A stretch of 64,000 bases of DNA from Pseudomonas rhizophila (GCF_003033885.1 NZ_CP024081.1:142232-206231), one strand, 5' to 3'; positions 43,577 to 52,764 are shown, counted from the first letter of the stretch. Notes: a model not told the origin generated them from the sequence alone. A program made the numbers and translations.

Positions 43577-45985
43577 TCAAGGCTTAGCCCCGACCGGCAG
43601 CAGCTTCAAGGTGCTGCGGGTATTGGCCATCACTTCTATTTCGGCCAGATGCGCCTGGTAGTACAGCCCTTCGATGTAAGCCTCGGCCTGATCCGCGTAA
43701 TGCGCGTCGAACGGCACGCCGCTTTGCCCGACGGGGTTGACCGTGATGCTGTGGGCCGGATCGGCAAAGTCGATAATGCGTCGGGTGGACGGGCCATAGG
43801 TCACTGGCCAGGGCGCCGGACCGATTTTGGCCGAGAGGTTGTTGGGCACTTCATGGGTACCGGGAGCAGCAAAGGGGCCGACGTTGAAGATCCGGTCCAG
43901 CGGCTTTTGCAGGCCCAGCGGATGACCGTGGGTGAGGGTGTGCGCCTTGCCCCATTGCCATTGGCTGGCATCGTCACCCAGGGTGGCCTTCAGGTGCGCC
44001 AGACTCTTGCCCCAGGCCCTCATCACCGTGTCGGCACGGGTCTCCTTGCCCGGGGTGGTGCGATCGTCCCACCAGGGCGAATCCTCTGATGCCGCCAGGC
44101 GTGGCAGCGCGGCGTCGATCACTCGGGTCGACAGCGCGGTTTCGAAGAGCCCGTCGCCCAATTCATCGTGCAGTGCGGCGTCGGCCAGGTTAAAGAGGAA
44201 CTGGTTGAACAGCGTGGCGCTTATGGAGTCCAGCGGATAGTCGCCCTGCCATTGGGCCAGTTGTTCCACCCATTTACGCTCCCGGGGGGCGCTGACCCCG
44301 TTACGCAGCACCGGCAGCAAAGGCGCGAGCAAACGCGGACCGTAGGCGGTGGTGGTGCCCAATTGCAGTTTGCGGGTGGTTTCGATGTCCCACTTGGCCT
44401 GCTTGTCGCCCAGTTGGAGGTTGAGTTTCTGGCCGCGATCGGCAAGGTTGTAGTAACCCGCAATCTCGATGCCGCTGGCCGATACCGGCTGGAAATTGGC
44501 CGACACGATGTAGCCTCGGGCCGGGTTCTCTTCCTGGGGGTTGCTGCTGAAAGGGTAGAAGCCCTCCTTTTGCGCCTCTGCGCTGCCGCCATCGAGCATG
44601 AAACCGGGCTGCACGCCGGCCGGCCGCTTGGGCAATTGCGCCGCGGCCCACCAACCGATATCGCCCTTGGCGTTGGCCCACACCACATTCAGCCCTGGCG
44701 CGTGGATCTTGGCTGACGCGCTGCGAGCCTTGGTCAGGGTGTCGGCGCGATTGAGCTGGTAGAAGGCTTCGAGGATCGGGTTGCGGCTTTCCAGGAACCC
44801 CCACCACATGGCGATAGGTGTCTTGCCGGCGTTGGCGCCGAGGGCGTCGTTGACGATCGGGCCATGGGGCGACTGGCGCAGTTGCAGCGTCACCGGCGCC
44901 TGGCCCTTGACTGCGATCTGTTGTTCGCTGCGGGTCATGTCCACCCATTGGTCGCGATACCAGACCTGCTCGGGATTATCCGGGTTGACCCGTTCGACGA
45001 TCAGGTCCAGGTCGTCGTTCTGGAACATCGTGACGCTCCAGCCGAAATCCTTGTTCATGCCCAGCGTCGCAAAGGGCATCAGCGCCTGGTAATGCCCGTA
45101 AAGCTCGAAACCCGGGGCCGACAGGTGCGCCTCGTACCACACCGACGGCGCGGAAAAGCGAATATGCGGGTCGCCCGCCAGCAACGGTTTGCCGCTGTGG
45201 GTGCGGCTGCCGGAGACCGCCCAGGCGTTGCTGCCTTCGAACTGCGGCAGGCCGTTTTCGGCCAGGGCCTGTTCACTGAGACGGGCCAGGGCGTTGAGGT
45301 CTTTCCAGTCGGCGGCGGCCAGGGGCAGGCCGCTCTTGCGAGTCTCGGCCAGCACGCCCTTGGGCTGCCAGTCGAGGTCGAAAATGTTCAGGTAGTCGCT
45401 GCCCAACTGATCGCGCACGTAAGTCAAAAGCGGCTCGGTGCGAAACGCGGCCGCAAAGCTGTAGGCCATGTAGCCGGCAATGCTCACGGTGTCCTCGGCG
45501 GTGAAAGGACGCTTGGGGATGCCCAGCACATCGAACTCCACCGGCCTGGCGTGGGTTTCCTGGTAGCGGTTGATGCCATCCAGGTACGCCTGCATCGCGA
45601 TCCAGGCCGGGGACTGTGGGTCCTGTTCCGTCAGATAGGTCGCGGCGCGTTCGCGAATGCGCAGGCTGCGCATCAGTTTGTCGGTGTCGAGCAGCTTCGG
45701 CCCGAGTACCTCGGCCAGTTCGCCACGGGCGAGGCGGCGCATGATCTCCATTTGAAACAGCCGGTCCTGGGCATGGACATAACCCAGGGCGCGGTACAGG
45801 TCGGTTTCGTTTTCAGCACGGATATGCGGCACGCCGCGTTCGTCGTAGCGCACGGTCACCGAGCCTTGCAGACCTTGCAGCTGCACCGTGCCCTGGCGGG
45901 TGGGCTGCTTGCTGTAGAGGTAGCCGCCCGCGACGATGATGGCGGTGACGACCAATGACAGGAAGGCGATGAGGGTGCGTTTCAT
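43577..45985 (-). CDS. hacB: Penicillin acylase-family amidohydrolase, HacB-like
   Basis: 802 residues, Ntn-hydrolase. An N-terminal membrane anchor/signal (LIAFLSLVVTAIIVAGGYLYS) is followed by the alpha-chain (HIRAENETDLYRALGYVHAQDRLFQMEIMRR), a spacer, and the beta-chain nucleophile S252 in QFEGSNAWAVSGSRTHSGKPLLAGDPH. The enzyme is expected to autocleave at G251-S252 in the periplasm. Position directly after the spu operon matches P. aeruginosa PA0305 (HacB), an acyl-homoserine-lactone acylase; substrate identity here is inferred from synteny, not shown. Confidence 0.88.
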   Translation of the reverse strand: MKRTLIAFLSLVVTAIIVAGGYLYSKQPTRQGTVQLQGLQGSVTVRYDERGVPHIRAENETDLYRALGYVHAQDRLFQMEIMRRLARGELAEVLGPKLLDTDKLMRSLRIRERAATYLTEQDPQSPAWIAMQAYLDGINRYQETHARPVEFDVLGIPKRPFTAEDTVSIAGYMAYSFAAAFRTEPLLTYVRDQLGSDYLNIFDLDWQPKGVLAETRKSGLPLAAADWKDLNALARLSEQALAENGLPQFEGSNAWAVSGSRTHSGKPLLAGDPHIRFSAPSVWYEAHLSAPGFELYGHYQALMPFATLGMNKDFGWSVTMFQNDDLDLIVERVNPDNPEQVWYRDQWVDMTRSEQQIAVKGQAPVTLQLRQSPHGPIVNDALGANAGKTPIAMWWGFLESRNPILEAFYQLNRADTLTKARSASAKIHAPGLNVVWANAKGDIGWWAAAQLPKRPAGVQPGFMLDGGSAEAQKEGFYPFSSNPQEENPARGYIVSANFQPVSASGIEIAGYYNLADRGQKLNLQLGDKQAKWDIETTRKLQLGTTTAYGPRLLAPLLPVLRNGVSAPRERKWVEQLAQWQGDYPLDSISATLFNQFLFNLADAALHDELGDGLFETALSTRVIDAALPRLAASEDSPWWDDRTTPGKETRADTVMRAWGKSLAHLKATLGDDASQWQWGKAHTLTHGHPLGLQKPLDRIFNVGPFAAPGTHEVPNNLSAKIGPAPWPVTYGPSTRRIIDFADPAHSITVNPVGQSGVPFDAHYADQAEAYIEGLYYQAHLAEIEVMANTRSTLKLLPVGAKP

Positions 45986-46095
45986 GCTAAATCCTTATTG
46001 AGTGACAGCGGTCCCATGGTTTCGCTGTTTATTCCCATGTTTAACATGCCGCCGGGTGTCTGCGTATCCTTGCTCGGGGGGATTTTCCCTGCGGC

Positions 46096-46683
46096 CTATT
46101 CTTTGGCGGATGTGTCCTGCCCCCACGGGCAATAACACCCTACCGCCAGCGTGTGGGTCGCATTCACCGCCCGGCCGCTGCTCAGGGCCTCGAGAATCGG
46201 CTCGATGAAGCTGTTGCTCGAATTGCAGGTCAGGCCTTCGCTGTAGGGGCCGAAGTACGCCAGTTTGCCGCTGCGATCCCAGATCGCTACTGCCGGACTG
46301 GCGGGAATCTGGCTTGAGCCGGGGAGCACCGAAAGCGGTTTGAGGCTGCTCAGCGTGGTCGGCAATTGGCCCTGACTGCCGGTTTTTTGGACTGCATAAA
46401 ACTCGACGCCTTGGGGGGCGTATTTCTCCACCAGCTCGGAAAGGTGCTGTTGGTTGCCGACGTTGCATGGGCAGGCGGGATCCCAGAAATGCACCAGACG
46501 GATCGGGCCAGGGCCGGCCAGGCCGGGGGGGAGGCGCAAAGGGTCGCCGGAAAATACCGCCGTGTGTTCGCTGAACGCTCGCAGAAAGCGGCCCTGGAAC
46601 CAGTCGTAGGCGATCCACAACACGGCGGCGCACCCGAGGGCAAGCAGGCTGGCAAGCAAGGTCGTGCGGTGGGACGGGCGCAT
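46096..46683 (-). CDS. Thioredoxin-like protein with CPCN motif (DUF6436 type)
   Basis: 195 residues. An N-terminal helix (LLASLLALGCAAVLWIAYDWF) anchors or exports it; then a thioredoxin-like fold with FWDPACPCNVGNQQHLSEL, where the usual CxxC is replaced by CPCN, and a cis-Pro region (IPASPAVAIWDRSGKLAYFGPYSEG). Additional Cys (CNSS, GCYCPWG) could form structural disulfides. Role unknown. Divergent from the alpha/beta hydrolase gene; the downstream gap to hacB is 110 bp. A longer alternative frame on this strand (45995-46717) is out of phase and rejected. Confidence 0.8.
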   Translation of the reverse strand: MRPSHRTTLLASLLALGCAAVLWIAYDWFQGRFLRAFSEHTAVFSGDPLRLPPGLAGPGPIRLVHFWDPACPCNVGNQQHLSELVEKYAPQGVEFYAVQKTGSQGQLPTTLSSLKPLSVLPGSSQIPASPAVAIWDRSGKLAYFGPYSEGLTCNSSNSFIEPILEALSSGRAVNATHTLAVGCYCPWGQDTSAKE

Positions 46684-46790
46684 GGAGTCGATCCTCTGAG
46701 GCCGCGTAGCTTGCCATGCCTGGCGCGACAGATGAATATCGCAGGCCTACAAAGTCTGTTTCGCGCGTTGCGCTTTTATGTGGAAATCCT

Positions 46791-47738
46791 ATGCCCGTCA
46801 GTTTCGACCCCGATCACCTGCGTGCCAGCCTGCAACCTTTGGCTCAGTGGCAGCCGCTGTCTGCGCAGGCGCTGGCTTATCAGCGGTTCTACGGCCTGGA
46901 TTTTCCCCACCGCACGTTGCGCAAGGGCCTGGGGCGTTTCGAGATAGACGGATATGAGTTGGTCGGTCAGGTCTGGTGGCCGGAAAAAGCGCTAGCGACG
47001 CTGTTTCTGTTCCACGGCTATTACGACCATATGGGGTTGTACCGGCACTTGATCGAGTGGGCGCTGGAGCAGAAATTCGCCGTGATCGCCTGCGACCTGC
47101 CGGGCCACGGCCTATCCAGTGGCGAACGCGCCAGCATCGGTGATTTCGCCGAGTACCAGGCCACGTTGCAAGGCCTGCTGACCGAGGCCGGGACGCTGGA
47201 GCTGCCGCAACCCTGGCATCTGTGCGGACAAAGCACCGGAGGGGCCATCGTGGTTGATCACGTGCTCAACCAAGGCCAGCACAGCCCTGCCCAAGGTCAG
47301 GTCATACTGCTGTCGCCCTTGGTACGGCCGCGGGCCTGGGGCTGGTCGCGCCTGAGTTACTACTTGCTCAAACCCTTTGTAACCGGCATCGCCCGACGTT
47401 TCAGCGAGAACTCCACCGACCCGGACTTCCTGCCATTCCTGCAAGCCGACCCGTTGCAACCGCTGCGCCTGCCCACCGCGTGGGTCGGAGCGTTGGGGCA
47501 ATGGATCAAGCGTATCGAAGTCGCCCCGAGCAGCCCGCGCCAGCCCTTGATCGTGCAGGGCCAGGCGGATATGACGGTGGATTGGGCGCATAACCTGCAA
47601 GTGTTGCGCAGCAAGTTCGATCGGCCCCAGGTGCTGATGTTGCCCGAAGGTCGGCATCACCTGGCGAATGAGGCGCTGGCGATGCGGCAGGAGATGTTTG
47701 GATTTCTGACGAAGCGGATGAGCCGGGTTCGGCGCTGA
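46791..47738 (+). CDS. Alpha/beta hydrolase (monoacylglycerol-lipase-like)
   Basis: 315 residues. Motifs: FLFHGYYDHMGLYRHLIEW (oxyanion HG), ACDLPGHGLSSGE, nucleophile Ser in CGQSTGGAIVVDH, and the C-terminal catalytic His in PEGRHHLANE with an acid in VQGQADMTVD. The overall pattern is that of serine aminopeptidase S33/lysophospholipase relatives; the natural substrate is not evident. ATG 46791 is preceded by a GGAAA site; the frame opens at 46716. Confidence 0.88.
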   Translation: MPVSFDPDHLRASLQPLAQWQPLSAQALAYQRFYGLDFPHRTLRKGLGRFEIDGYELVGQVWWPEKALATLFLFHGYYDHMGLYRHLIEWALEQKFAVIACDLPGHGLSSGERASIGDFAEYQATLQGLLTEAGTLELPQPWHLCGQSTGGAIVVDHVLNQGQHSPAQGQVILLSPLVRPRAWGWSRLSYYLLKPFVTGIARRFSENSTDPDFLPFLQADPLQPLRLPTAWVGALGQWIKRIEVAPSSPRQPLIVQGQADMTVDWAHNLQVLRSKFDRPQVLMLPEGRHHLANEALAMRQEMFGFLTKRMSRVRR

Positions 47739-47750
47739 CCGGGCTATTGC

Positions 47751-47844
47751 TATCGCGAGCAGGCTCGCTCCCACACTGGTTTTTCGACGATCACAAAATC
47801 TGAGTTCACTCAAACACCCTGTGGGAGCGAGCCTGCTCGCGATA
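47751..47844. repeat. REP pair after the alpha/beta hydrolase gene
   Basis: TATCGCGAGCAGGCTCGCTC at 47751 and inverted GGGAGCGAGCCTGCTCGCGATA ending at 47844. Confidence 0.88.
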
Positions 47845-47871
47845 ACGGTGTCAGGGGCGCTGAAGATCTAT

Positions 47872-48615
47872 CTATTGCCCGAGAGTCTGCCCCACCGCCA
47901 ACCCCGCCCGAATCGCTGCCAAGGCCGCTTGATAATAAGCCTGGCCCTCAGCCGACTCGGCGAAGGTGGCGAACTCCTCCAGCTCGGTGTCCGTCAGGTC
48001 GCGGTAGACGTACAGCAGCGTGTTGTTCAGGTCTGCGCCGATCTGCTCCATCAGACGCTGGCGCTGACCGTTCAGCATGCCCTGGGCCTGGCCAGCACCC
48101 AGCAGGCCGGGGATCATCGAGCTCAGGCTGTCCGCCGCCACGCCGGCGATCGCCAGGCTGACTTCGGCGCCGGCCTCGCGGGCGGGCAGGGACTGGGCCA
48201 GATGGCCGATGATCAATAGGCGGTTGTCACTGACTTGCATCTTCGGCAGGCCCTTGGCGTTCTTCGCCAATTGGTCGCGACGGGTCGCCAGCAGCTCGGC
48301 TGCCACGACTTTGCGGCCCAGGGGCGACTGAAAAAAACTCAGGGCCGGGGCTGGGTCGGTGAGGTTCTTGCGCAATTGCGCCTCGGCCCGCTGGTCCATG
48401 GCCTGGGGGGCAAAGCGTTGATTGCTGTTGTTGACCAGTGCCTGGAACACTGCCGGTGGCAGGCTGCTCTGGTAACGCTGCTGCGCGGCGCTCAAGGCGT
48501 CATTGAAATGCGCCCGTTGTTCCGGCCAGCCGGCGACCTTGTACAACTGGTCGTAGCTGTCTGCCCAGGCGGGCAACGCACAGAACATCAACAATGAGAA
48601 AAGCAAACGGCGCAT
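47872..48615 (-). CDS. DUF2059 domain secreted protein
   Basis: 247 residues. Signal peptide MRRLLFSLLMFCALPAWA, then a helical domain; the C-terminal segment EFATFAESAEGQAYYQAALAAI is typical of DUF2059. ATG 48615 follows AGGAG; the frame extends to 48681. Predicted periplasmic, function unknown. It is divergent from the 2OG oxygenase gene. Confidence 0.85.
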   Translation of the reverse strand: MRRLLFSLLMFCALPAWADSYDQLYKVAGWPEQRAHFNDALSAAQQRYQSSLPPAVFQALVNNSNQRFAPQAMDQRAEAQLRKNLTDPAPALSFFQSPLGRKVVAAELLATRRDQLAKNAKGLPKMQVSDNRLLIIGHLAQSLPAREAGAEVSLAIAGVAADSLSSMIPGLLGAGQAQGMLNGQRQRLMEQIGADLNNTLLYVYRDLTDTELEEFATFAESAEGQAYYQAALAAIRAGLAVGQTLGQ

Positions 48616-48755
48616 AGGGACTCCTGTCAGCAGCCGACTATTCTCCGTGGGGTGTGGGGACTTGTCGAGAATTCGTATCAAGTTCCTGCGCCTGCGCCGT
48701 CAAGCGTGACAAACCCGCTGCGCGGCGCTGTCGGTTTTGCAGGCACAGGAATACT

Positions 48756-49388
48756 ATGCGCGCCATGCAAATACCTTCTGATCACCCACTGCTGTTACGT
48801 ATCGTCGACGACCTGGCCGAGCGCGGCTGGTCGCAGCAGAATATCTTCCTGCCGGACGCGCTGACCCGCGCCCTGGCAGCCGAATGTCGCCAGCGCGCCG
48901 CCGAAGGCGAGCTGGCTCCGGCGGCGGTCGGACGTGGGCCGTTTTCGGAGATTCGTGAAGGGATTCGGGGTGATCGTATCCAATGGATCGAGCCCGGCCA
49001 GGCGCAAGCGTGCGACCGTTACCTGGGGTTGATGGACAGTTTGCGGGAGGCGATCAATCGCGGGTTGTTCCTGGGGCTGGAGGATTTCGAAAGCCACTTT
49101 GCGCTGTACCCTCCTGGCGCCTTCTACCTCAAGCACGTCGACCGCTTCCGCGATGATGATCGACGCATGGTGTCGGCGGTGCTTTACCTCAACGACGCCT
49201 GGTTGCCGGAGCATGGCGGCCAGTTACGCATGTACCTGGACGATGGCGTGGAGCACGACGTGGTGCCCACCGGCGGTTGTCTGGTGGTGTTCCTGTCGGG
49301 GGACATCCCCCATGAAGTCCTGCCGGCGGCGCGAGACCGCCTGTCCTTGACCGGCTGGTTCCGGCGCCGCGGCACCGAGGTGTTCTGA
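48756..49388 (+). CDS. 2-oxoglutarate/Fe(II)-dependent oxygenase
   Basis: 210 residues, prolyl 4-hydroxylase-like fold. The metal triad can be proposed as H (in FYLKHVDRFRDDDRR, HxD), with the distal His in SGDIPHEVLPAARDRLSLTGWF, whose Arg would bind 2-oxoglutarate. Substrate unknown; related proteins include PiuC-type and oxygenases acting on small molecules or proteins. A start at 48756 (MRAMQIPSD) is preceded by AGGAAT; a Met at 48765 is an alternative. The next gene (DUF523) starts two bases after the stop. Confidence 0.87.
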   Translation: MRAMQIPSDHPLLLRIVDDLAERGWSQQNIFLPDALTRALAAECRQRAAEGELAPAAVGRGPFSEIREGIRGDRIQWIEPGQAQACDRYLGLMDSLREAINRGLFLGLEDFESHFALYPPGAFYLKHVDRFRDDDRRMVSAVLYLNDAWLPEHGGQLRMYLDDGVEHDVVPTGGCLVVFLSGDIPHEVLPAARDRLSLTGWFRRRGTEVF

Positions 49389-49390
49389 GC

Positions 49391-49882
49391 ATGGAAAAGA
49401 TCCTCGTCAGCCGCTGCCTGCTCGGACACCGCGTGCGCTACGACGGCGGTGCCAGTGGCCCGTTCGATCAGCTTCAACGTTGGCTCGACGAAGGTCGGGT
49501 CGTGCCGCTGTGCCCGGAAGTCGCCGGCGGCTTGCCCACGCCTCGGGCGGCGGCAGAAATTCCCGGTGGGCAAGGTACGCAGGTGCTCGACGGCCAGGCG
49601 ACGGTAATCACCACCGAGGGTGAGGACGTCAGTGAACAGTTTCTGTCCGGCGCGTATCAAGCGCTGGAGCGGGTGCGCGAACACGCTATCCGTATCGCCG
49701 TGCTCAAGGCCAACAGCCCGTCGTGCGGCAATCTGTTGACCTACGACGGGACGTTCAGCGGCGTGAAAGTGCCTGGTGAAGGTGTGACGGCGGCCTTGCT
49801 CAAACGTCATGGGGTGCAAGTGTTCAGTGAGTTGGAATTGGCAGAAGCTGCGGCGGCGCTCAGGGCATTGACCGACGAATAA
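49391..49882 (+). CDS. DUF523 family protein, TudS-like desulfidase
   Basis: 163 residues. The family is represented by TudS, a [Fe-S] thiouracil desulfidase whose cluster uses three conserved Cys. Here they are C9 (SRCLLGHRVRYDGG), C41 (PLCPEVAGGLPTPR) and C112 (SPSCGN). The GHRVRYDGG and CPEVAGGLPTPR motifs are intact. The likely activity is removal of sulfur from thiolated nucleobases such as 2-thiouracil, by family analogy. It sits immediately after the 2OG oxygenase gene, suggesting one transcription unit. Confidence 0.85.
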   Translation: MEKILVSRCLLGHRVRYDGGASGPFDQLQRWLDEGRVVPLCPEVAGGLPTPRAAAEIPGGQGTQVLDGQATVITTEGEDVSEQFLSGAYQALERVREHAIRIAVLKANSPSCGNLLTYDGTFSGVKVPGEGVTAALLKRHGVQVFSELELAEAAAALRALTDE

Positions 49883-49901
49883 CCACCGGTAGCGACGCTC
49901 T

Positions 49902-49927
49902 CATCGCGGGCAAGCCTTGCTCCCACA
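49902..49927. repeat. Single REP unit, GGGCAAGCC subtype
   Basis: ATCGCGGGCAAGCCTTGCTC then CCACA; the expected inverted partner is degenerate. Located between two convergent genes. Confidence 0.75.
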
Positions 49928-49955
49928 AATCCCCTTGCCACAGGGGTTGTGTCAT

Positions 49956-51329
49956 CTAGAGCTGCTCAGCCAGCTGCTCGATCTGTTCCTGGCGTTCCGA
50001 TTGGCTCAACCGCGCCTGCGGATTAAGCGACGACCATTGCGGGTACGCTCTGGCCTTGTTCAGCGCTTCGGGCAGTTTGCCCTCGCGCCAGGTTTTATCC
50101 TGGGGTGTGGCGATGTGGATGCTGTCCATTGCCGCATGGCCGCGCTGGTTGAGGGCTTGCAACAGTTGCCGTTGGCGCAGGGCCAACAGGCGTAGCACAC
50201 TGTCGTCCACTGTCAGCTCCCGCTGGCCCTTGAGCTTGCCCATCAACCTGTTTCCGTAACTGCGGGCGGTTTGCAGGGCGCCACCGGCAATGGCGCCGGC
50301 CAGGGCGGCGGCGCCGAGGGTCAGACCGCCCACCAGCAAATCCACGCCGGCACCGGCCGCTGCGCCCGCGGCGATCCCACCACCCACACGCACACCCAGC
50401 TGTTTGAGGGTGTCGGGATTGAACAAGTCATCGCCCCAGCGGCCGTCAAGTAGAGGCAAATCGCTGGCCGCGGCGTCCTGGGGACGGAAGGCGTAGAGCT
50501 TGAGCAAGGCTTCGACGCAGCGCTGCTCCCGTTGACGCACGGCGTTGCGCAGCTCGCTGATGGCCTGTCGTTCCAGTTCGGCATCGCTGGCTACGCTGCG
50601 TCGGCAAGCGGCGCAATCGATCAGCAGTTCGGCGATCAAGCGCTTCGCGCTCTGCTGACGGGCCAAGCGTTGGGCCTGTTGATCGGCGACCAGTCGTTCC
50701 AGTTGCCCACGGGCGCTTTCCAGCAACAGGGCGAGGCTTTCATACAGGCGTCGCTCGCCATCCTCGGGCGGAGCGACGCTGTCGAAACGCACCAGAGCGT
50801 GCAGCCCCAACCGTGCCAGGGCTTCGCGCCAGTCGGGCTCGCGGTGGCTGGCGCTGCTGACGAAATTCAACACTGGCAGCAGCGGTTTGCCGCAACTGGC
50901 GAGTACTTGAAGCTCATCCCGGTACTTGGCCAGCACCGGCTCTCGCGCATCGATCACATAGAGTCCGGCATCGCTGGCGAGCAATTGTCGCAGCACTTTG
51001 GCTTCCTGTTCGAAGCGTTGTCGTGCCTCGCTGCCGTCCAGGAATCGCGCCAGGCGTGCCGGCCCGTCCAAGCGCTCACCGGGGCGCTCCAAGCGTTCGA
51101 GGTAGTCAAGCAGGGCGATGGCGTCTTCCAGGCCCGGCGTGTCGTACAGCTCCAGCAACGCTTCGCCGTACACCGACAGGCGCGCGCCCTCGACGTGTCG
51201 GGTTGTGCTGGGGCGGTGGGACACTTCGCCGAAGCCGACGTCCCGGGTCAGTGTGCGCAGCAAGGAGGTTTTGCCCACATTGGTGTGGCCAACCACGGCC
51301 AGCTTCAGCGGCTTGGTGGGTTCAGTCAT
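49956..51329 (-). CDS. GTPase with C-terminal DUF3482 domain
   Basis: 457 residues. The N-terminal G domain has G1 GHTNVGKTS, G2/G3 TTRHVEGARLSVYGEALLELYDTPGLED and further GTPase motifs; the C-terminal DUF3482 domain includes a glycine/alanine-rich helical segment (RVGGGIAAGAAAGAGVDLLVGGLTLG) that may insert in membranes. It is encoded with the DUF2868 membrane protein, overlapping it by 8 bp, as in many pseudomonads. Biological role unknown. Confidence 0.88.
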   Translation of the reverse strand: MTEPTKPLKLAVVGHTNVGKTSLLRTLTRDVGFGEVSHRPSTTRHVEGARLSVYGEALLELYDTPGLEDAIALLDYLERLERPGERLDGPARLARFLDGSEARQRFEQEAKVLRQLLASDAGLYVIDAREPVLAKYRDELQVLASCGKPLLPVLNFVSSASHREPDWREALARLGLHALVRFDSVAPPEDGERRLYESLALLLESARGQLERLVADQQAQRLARQQSAKRLIAELLIDCAACRRSVASDAELERQAISELRNAVRQREQRCVEALLKLYAFRPQDAAASDLPLLDGRWGDDLFNPDTLKQLGVRVGGGIAAGAAAGAGVDLLVGGLTLGAAALAGAIAGGALQTARSYGNRLMGKLKGQRELTVDDSVLRLLALRQRQLLQALNQRGHAAMDSIHIATPQDKTWREGKLPEALNKARAYPQWSSLNPQARLSQSERQEQIEQLAEQL

Positions 51330-52701
51330 GGCCGGTCTCCAGCCAGTTCAAAGGCGCGCAGTCCGCGAAGGGCAATTGCAACTGTTGCAGCGCGTTGTGC
51401 CAATCGCCCAGGCGTTCGGCGTCCAGCGCTTGCCCGGGCGGTGCCTGCAACAACCAGATGCGGGTGGCGCCGGCGCTGCGGGCCAGTTCGGCGATCAGCG
51501 CCAGGCTGCCACGATCCGGTGAACGTCGTGGGTCGCAGGCAATCGCCAGGCGCGCGGGCGGAAAGCGTGACAGTTGTTCGAGGAGTTTGTGGCGCGATTC
51601 GCGGCTGTCGAGCACTCCGGCGTTTTTCACCGTGCCTAGCAGTTTCGGTGGCCAAGGCCGGTCGTCCAGTTCGATCGCCACCAGCAGCGCACCGTCGCTT
51701 TGCAGCGCGCCAACGTCACTTTCAATTTGATGCAATTGCGCGGGCGCGGCATCGCTGATGCCCAGGCGCTCGCTACTGGGCATCAGCCGCTCCCGCAGTT
51801 GGGCATAACCTGGCAGGTTCAAGTCCAGGCGCAGCGTGGCGCGGCCGCGACGCCAGCGCCACAGGCACAACAGCGCCAGACACAGGCGCGGCAACACGCC
51901 GTAGACCAGCGTCACGCCCACCAGCCAAGCGGCCCAGGCCTGGCGGGCGCTTTCGATATTCAGCGCGGCGTCGCCACTGGCGCGAATCATCTCTTCGGTT
52001 GGCCCGCTCAAACCCAGTAGGGCGGGCAGGGCGCCGAGGGCCTGGGTCATGACGACGAAGGTCTCACCGCCGAGAATGGTGGTTTCCCATACAAAACCGT
52101 AGCGCCGGGTGGCCATCAGCATCAGTACGATGACCAGCGCGCTGAGCATCGCCAGCAACCACAAACCATTGACCAGCGCACCGAGGGCCCAGCGATTGAG
52201 CTTGTGTCGTTGCAATAACAGCAGCAGGGCCGGCGCCAGTTGCGCAGCCTTGGCATCGCGGGCGAGTTTTTCGCTGAGCCACAACCACAGGCGCCCCAGC
52301 GCTGCACCTTGCTCACCCGCAAAGATCAGGCCCAGGGCCCAGCCGATAAGCAAGATCAGGTTCAACGCCAACAGGCTGCCCAGGGCCCAGAACACATTGA
52401 CCGGCGTGCGTCCGTCGCCGAGTGCGGCAAAGCCCAGGCCAGCGCCACTGATGATGGCGAGTACAGCCATTATGATCAGCGCCAGGCGCGCCCCTTGCAG
52501 CCAGTGATGCAAGGCCTGGCTGAGCCCGTCGCGCTCGGCCAGCCAGCGGGCGCGGTGACGGATACGGCTGGATAAATCGCCACCCGCCGCGCGGGCCAGG
52601 CGATTGGCCTCCTGATCTTCGAGCGGGCCGGCGTGTTCTTCACGCAGACGTACCGTCTCGGTCAACCAGAGGTCGTGCAGTTCAGTCAGAGGCTCAGACA
52701 C
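51322..52701 (-). CDS. DUF2868 domain membrane protein
   Basis: 459 residues with an N-terminal cytosolic segment, several hydrophobic segments (LALIIMAVLAIISGAGLGF, LLALNLILLIGWALGLIF, LWLLAMLSALVIVLML, LVGVTLVYGVLPRLCLALLCL) and a C-terminal soluble region. The start is GTG 52701 (MSEPLTELHDLWLTE). It is the upstream partner of the GTPase gene; the pair looks like a membrane-associated GTPase system. It is divergent from folA (63 bp apart). Confidence 0.86.
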   Translation of the reverse strand: MSEPLTELHDLWLTETVRLREEHAGPLEDQEANRLARAAGGDLSSRIRHRARWLAERDGLSQALHHWLQGARLALIIMAVLAIISGAGLGFAALGDGRTPVNVFWALGSLLALNLILLIGWALGLIFAGEQGAALGRLWLWLSEKLARDAKAAQLAPALLLLLQRHKLNRWALGALVNGLWLLAMLSALVIVLMLMATRRYGFVWETTILGGETFVVMTQALGALPALLGLSGPTEEMIRASGDAALNIESARQAWAAWLVGVTLVYGVLPRLCLALLCLWRWRRGRATLRLDLNLPGYAQLRERLMPSSERLGISDAAPAQLHQIESDVGALQSDGALLVAIELDDRPWPPKLLGTVKNAGVLDSRESRHKLLEQLSRFPPARLAIACDPRRSPDRGSLALIAELARSAGATRIWLLQAPPGQALDAERLGDWHNALQQLQLPFADCAPLNWLETGHD

Positions 52702-52764
52702 AGGCGCTTCCGTCGCAAATGAGGGTTGAGCATAACCGCTGTGGCCTCTGGTATCCTCGCCGGC

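Noticed and set aside
45995..46717. Minus-strand frame out of phase with the thioredoxin-like gene
   Set aside because: The alternative frame 46096-46683 has a membrane anchor and a thioredoxin-like motif, while this one has no domain and an Arg/Pro/Gly-rich composition.
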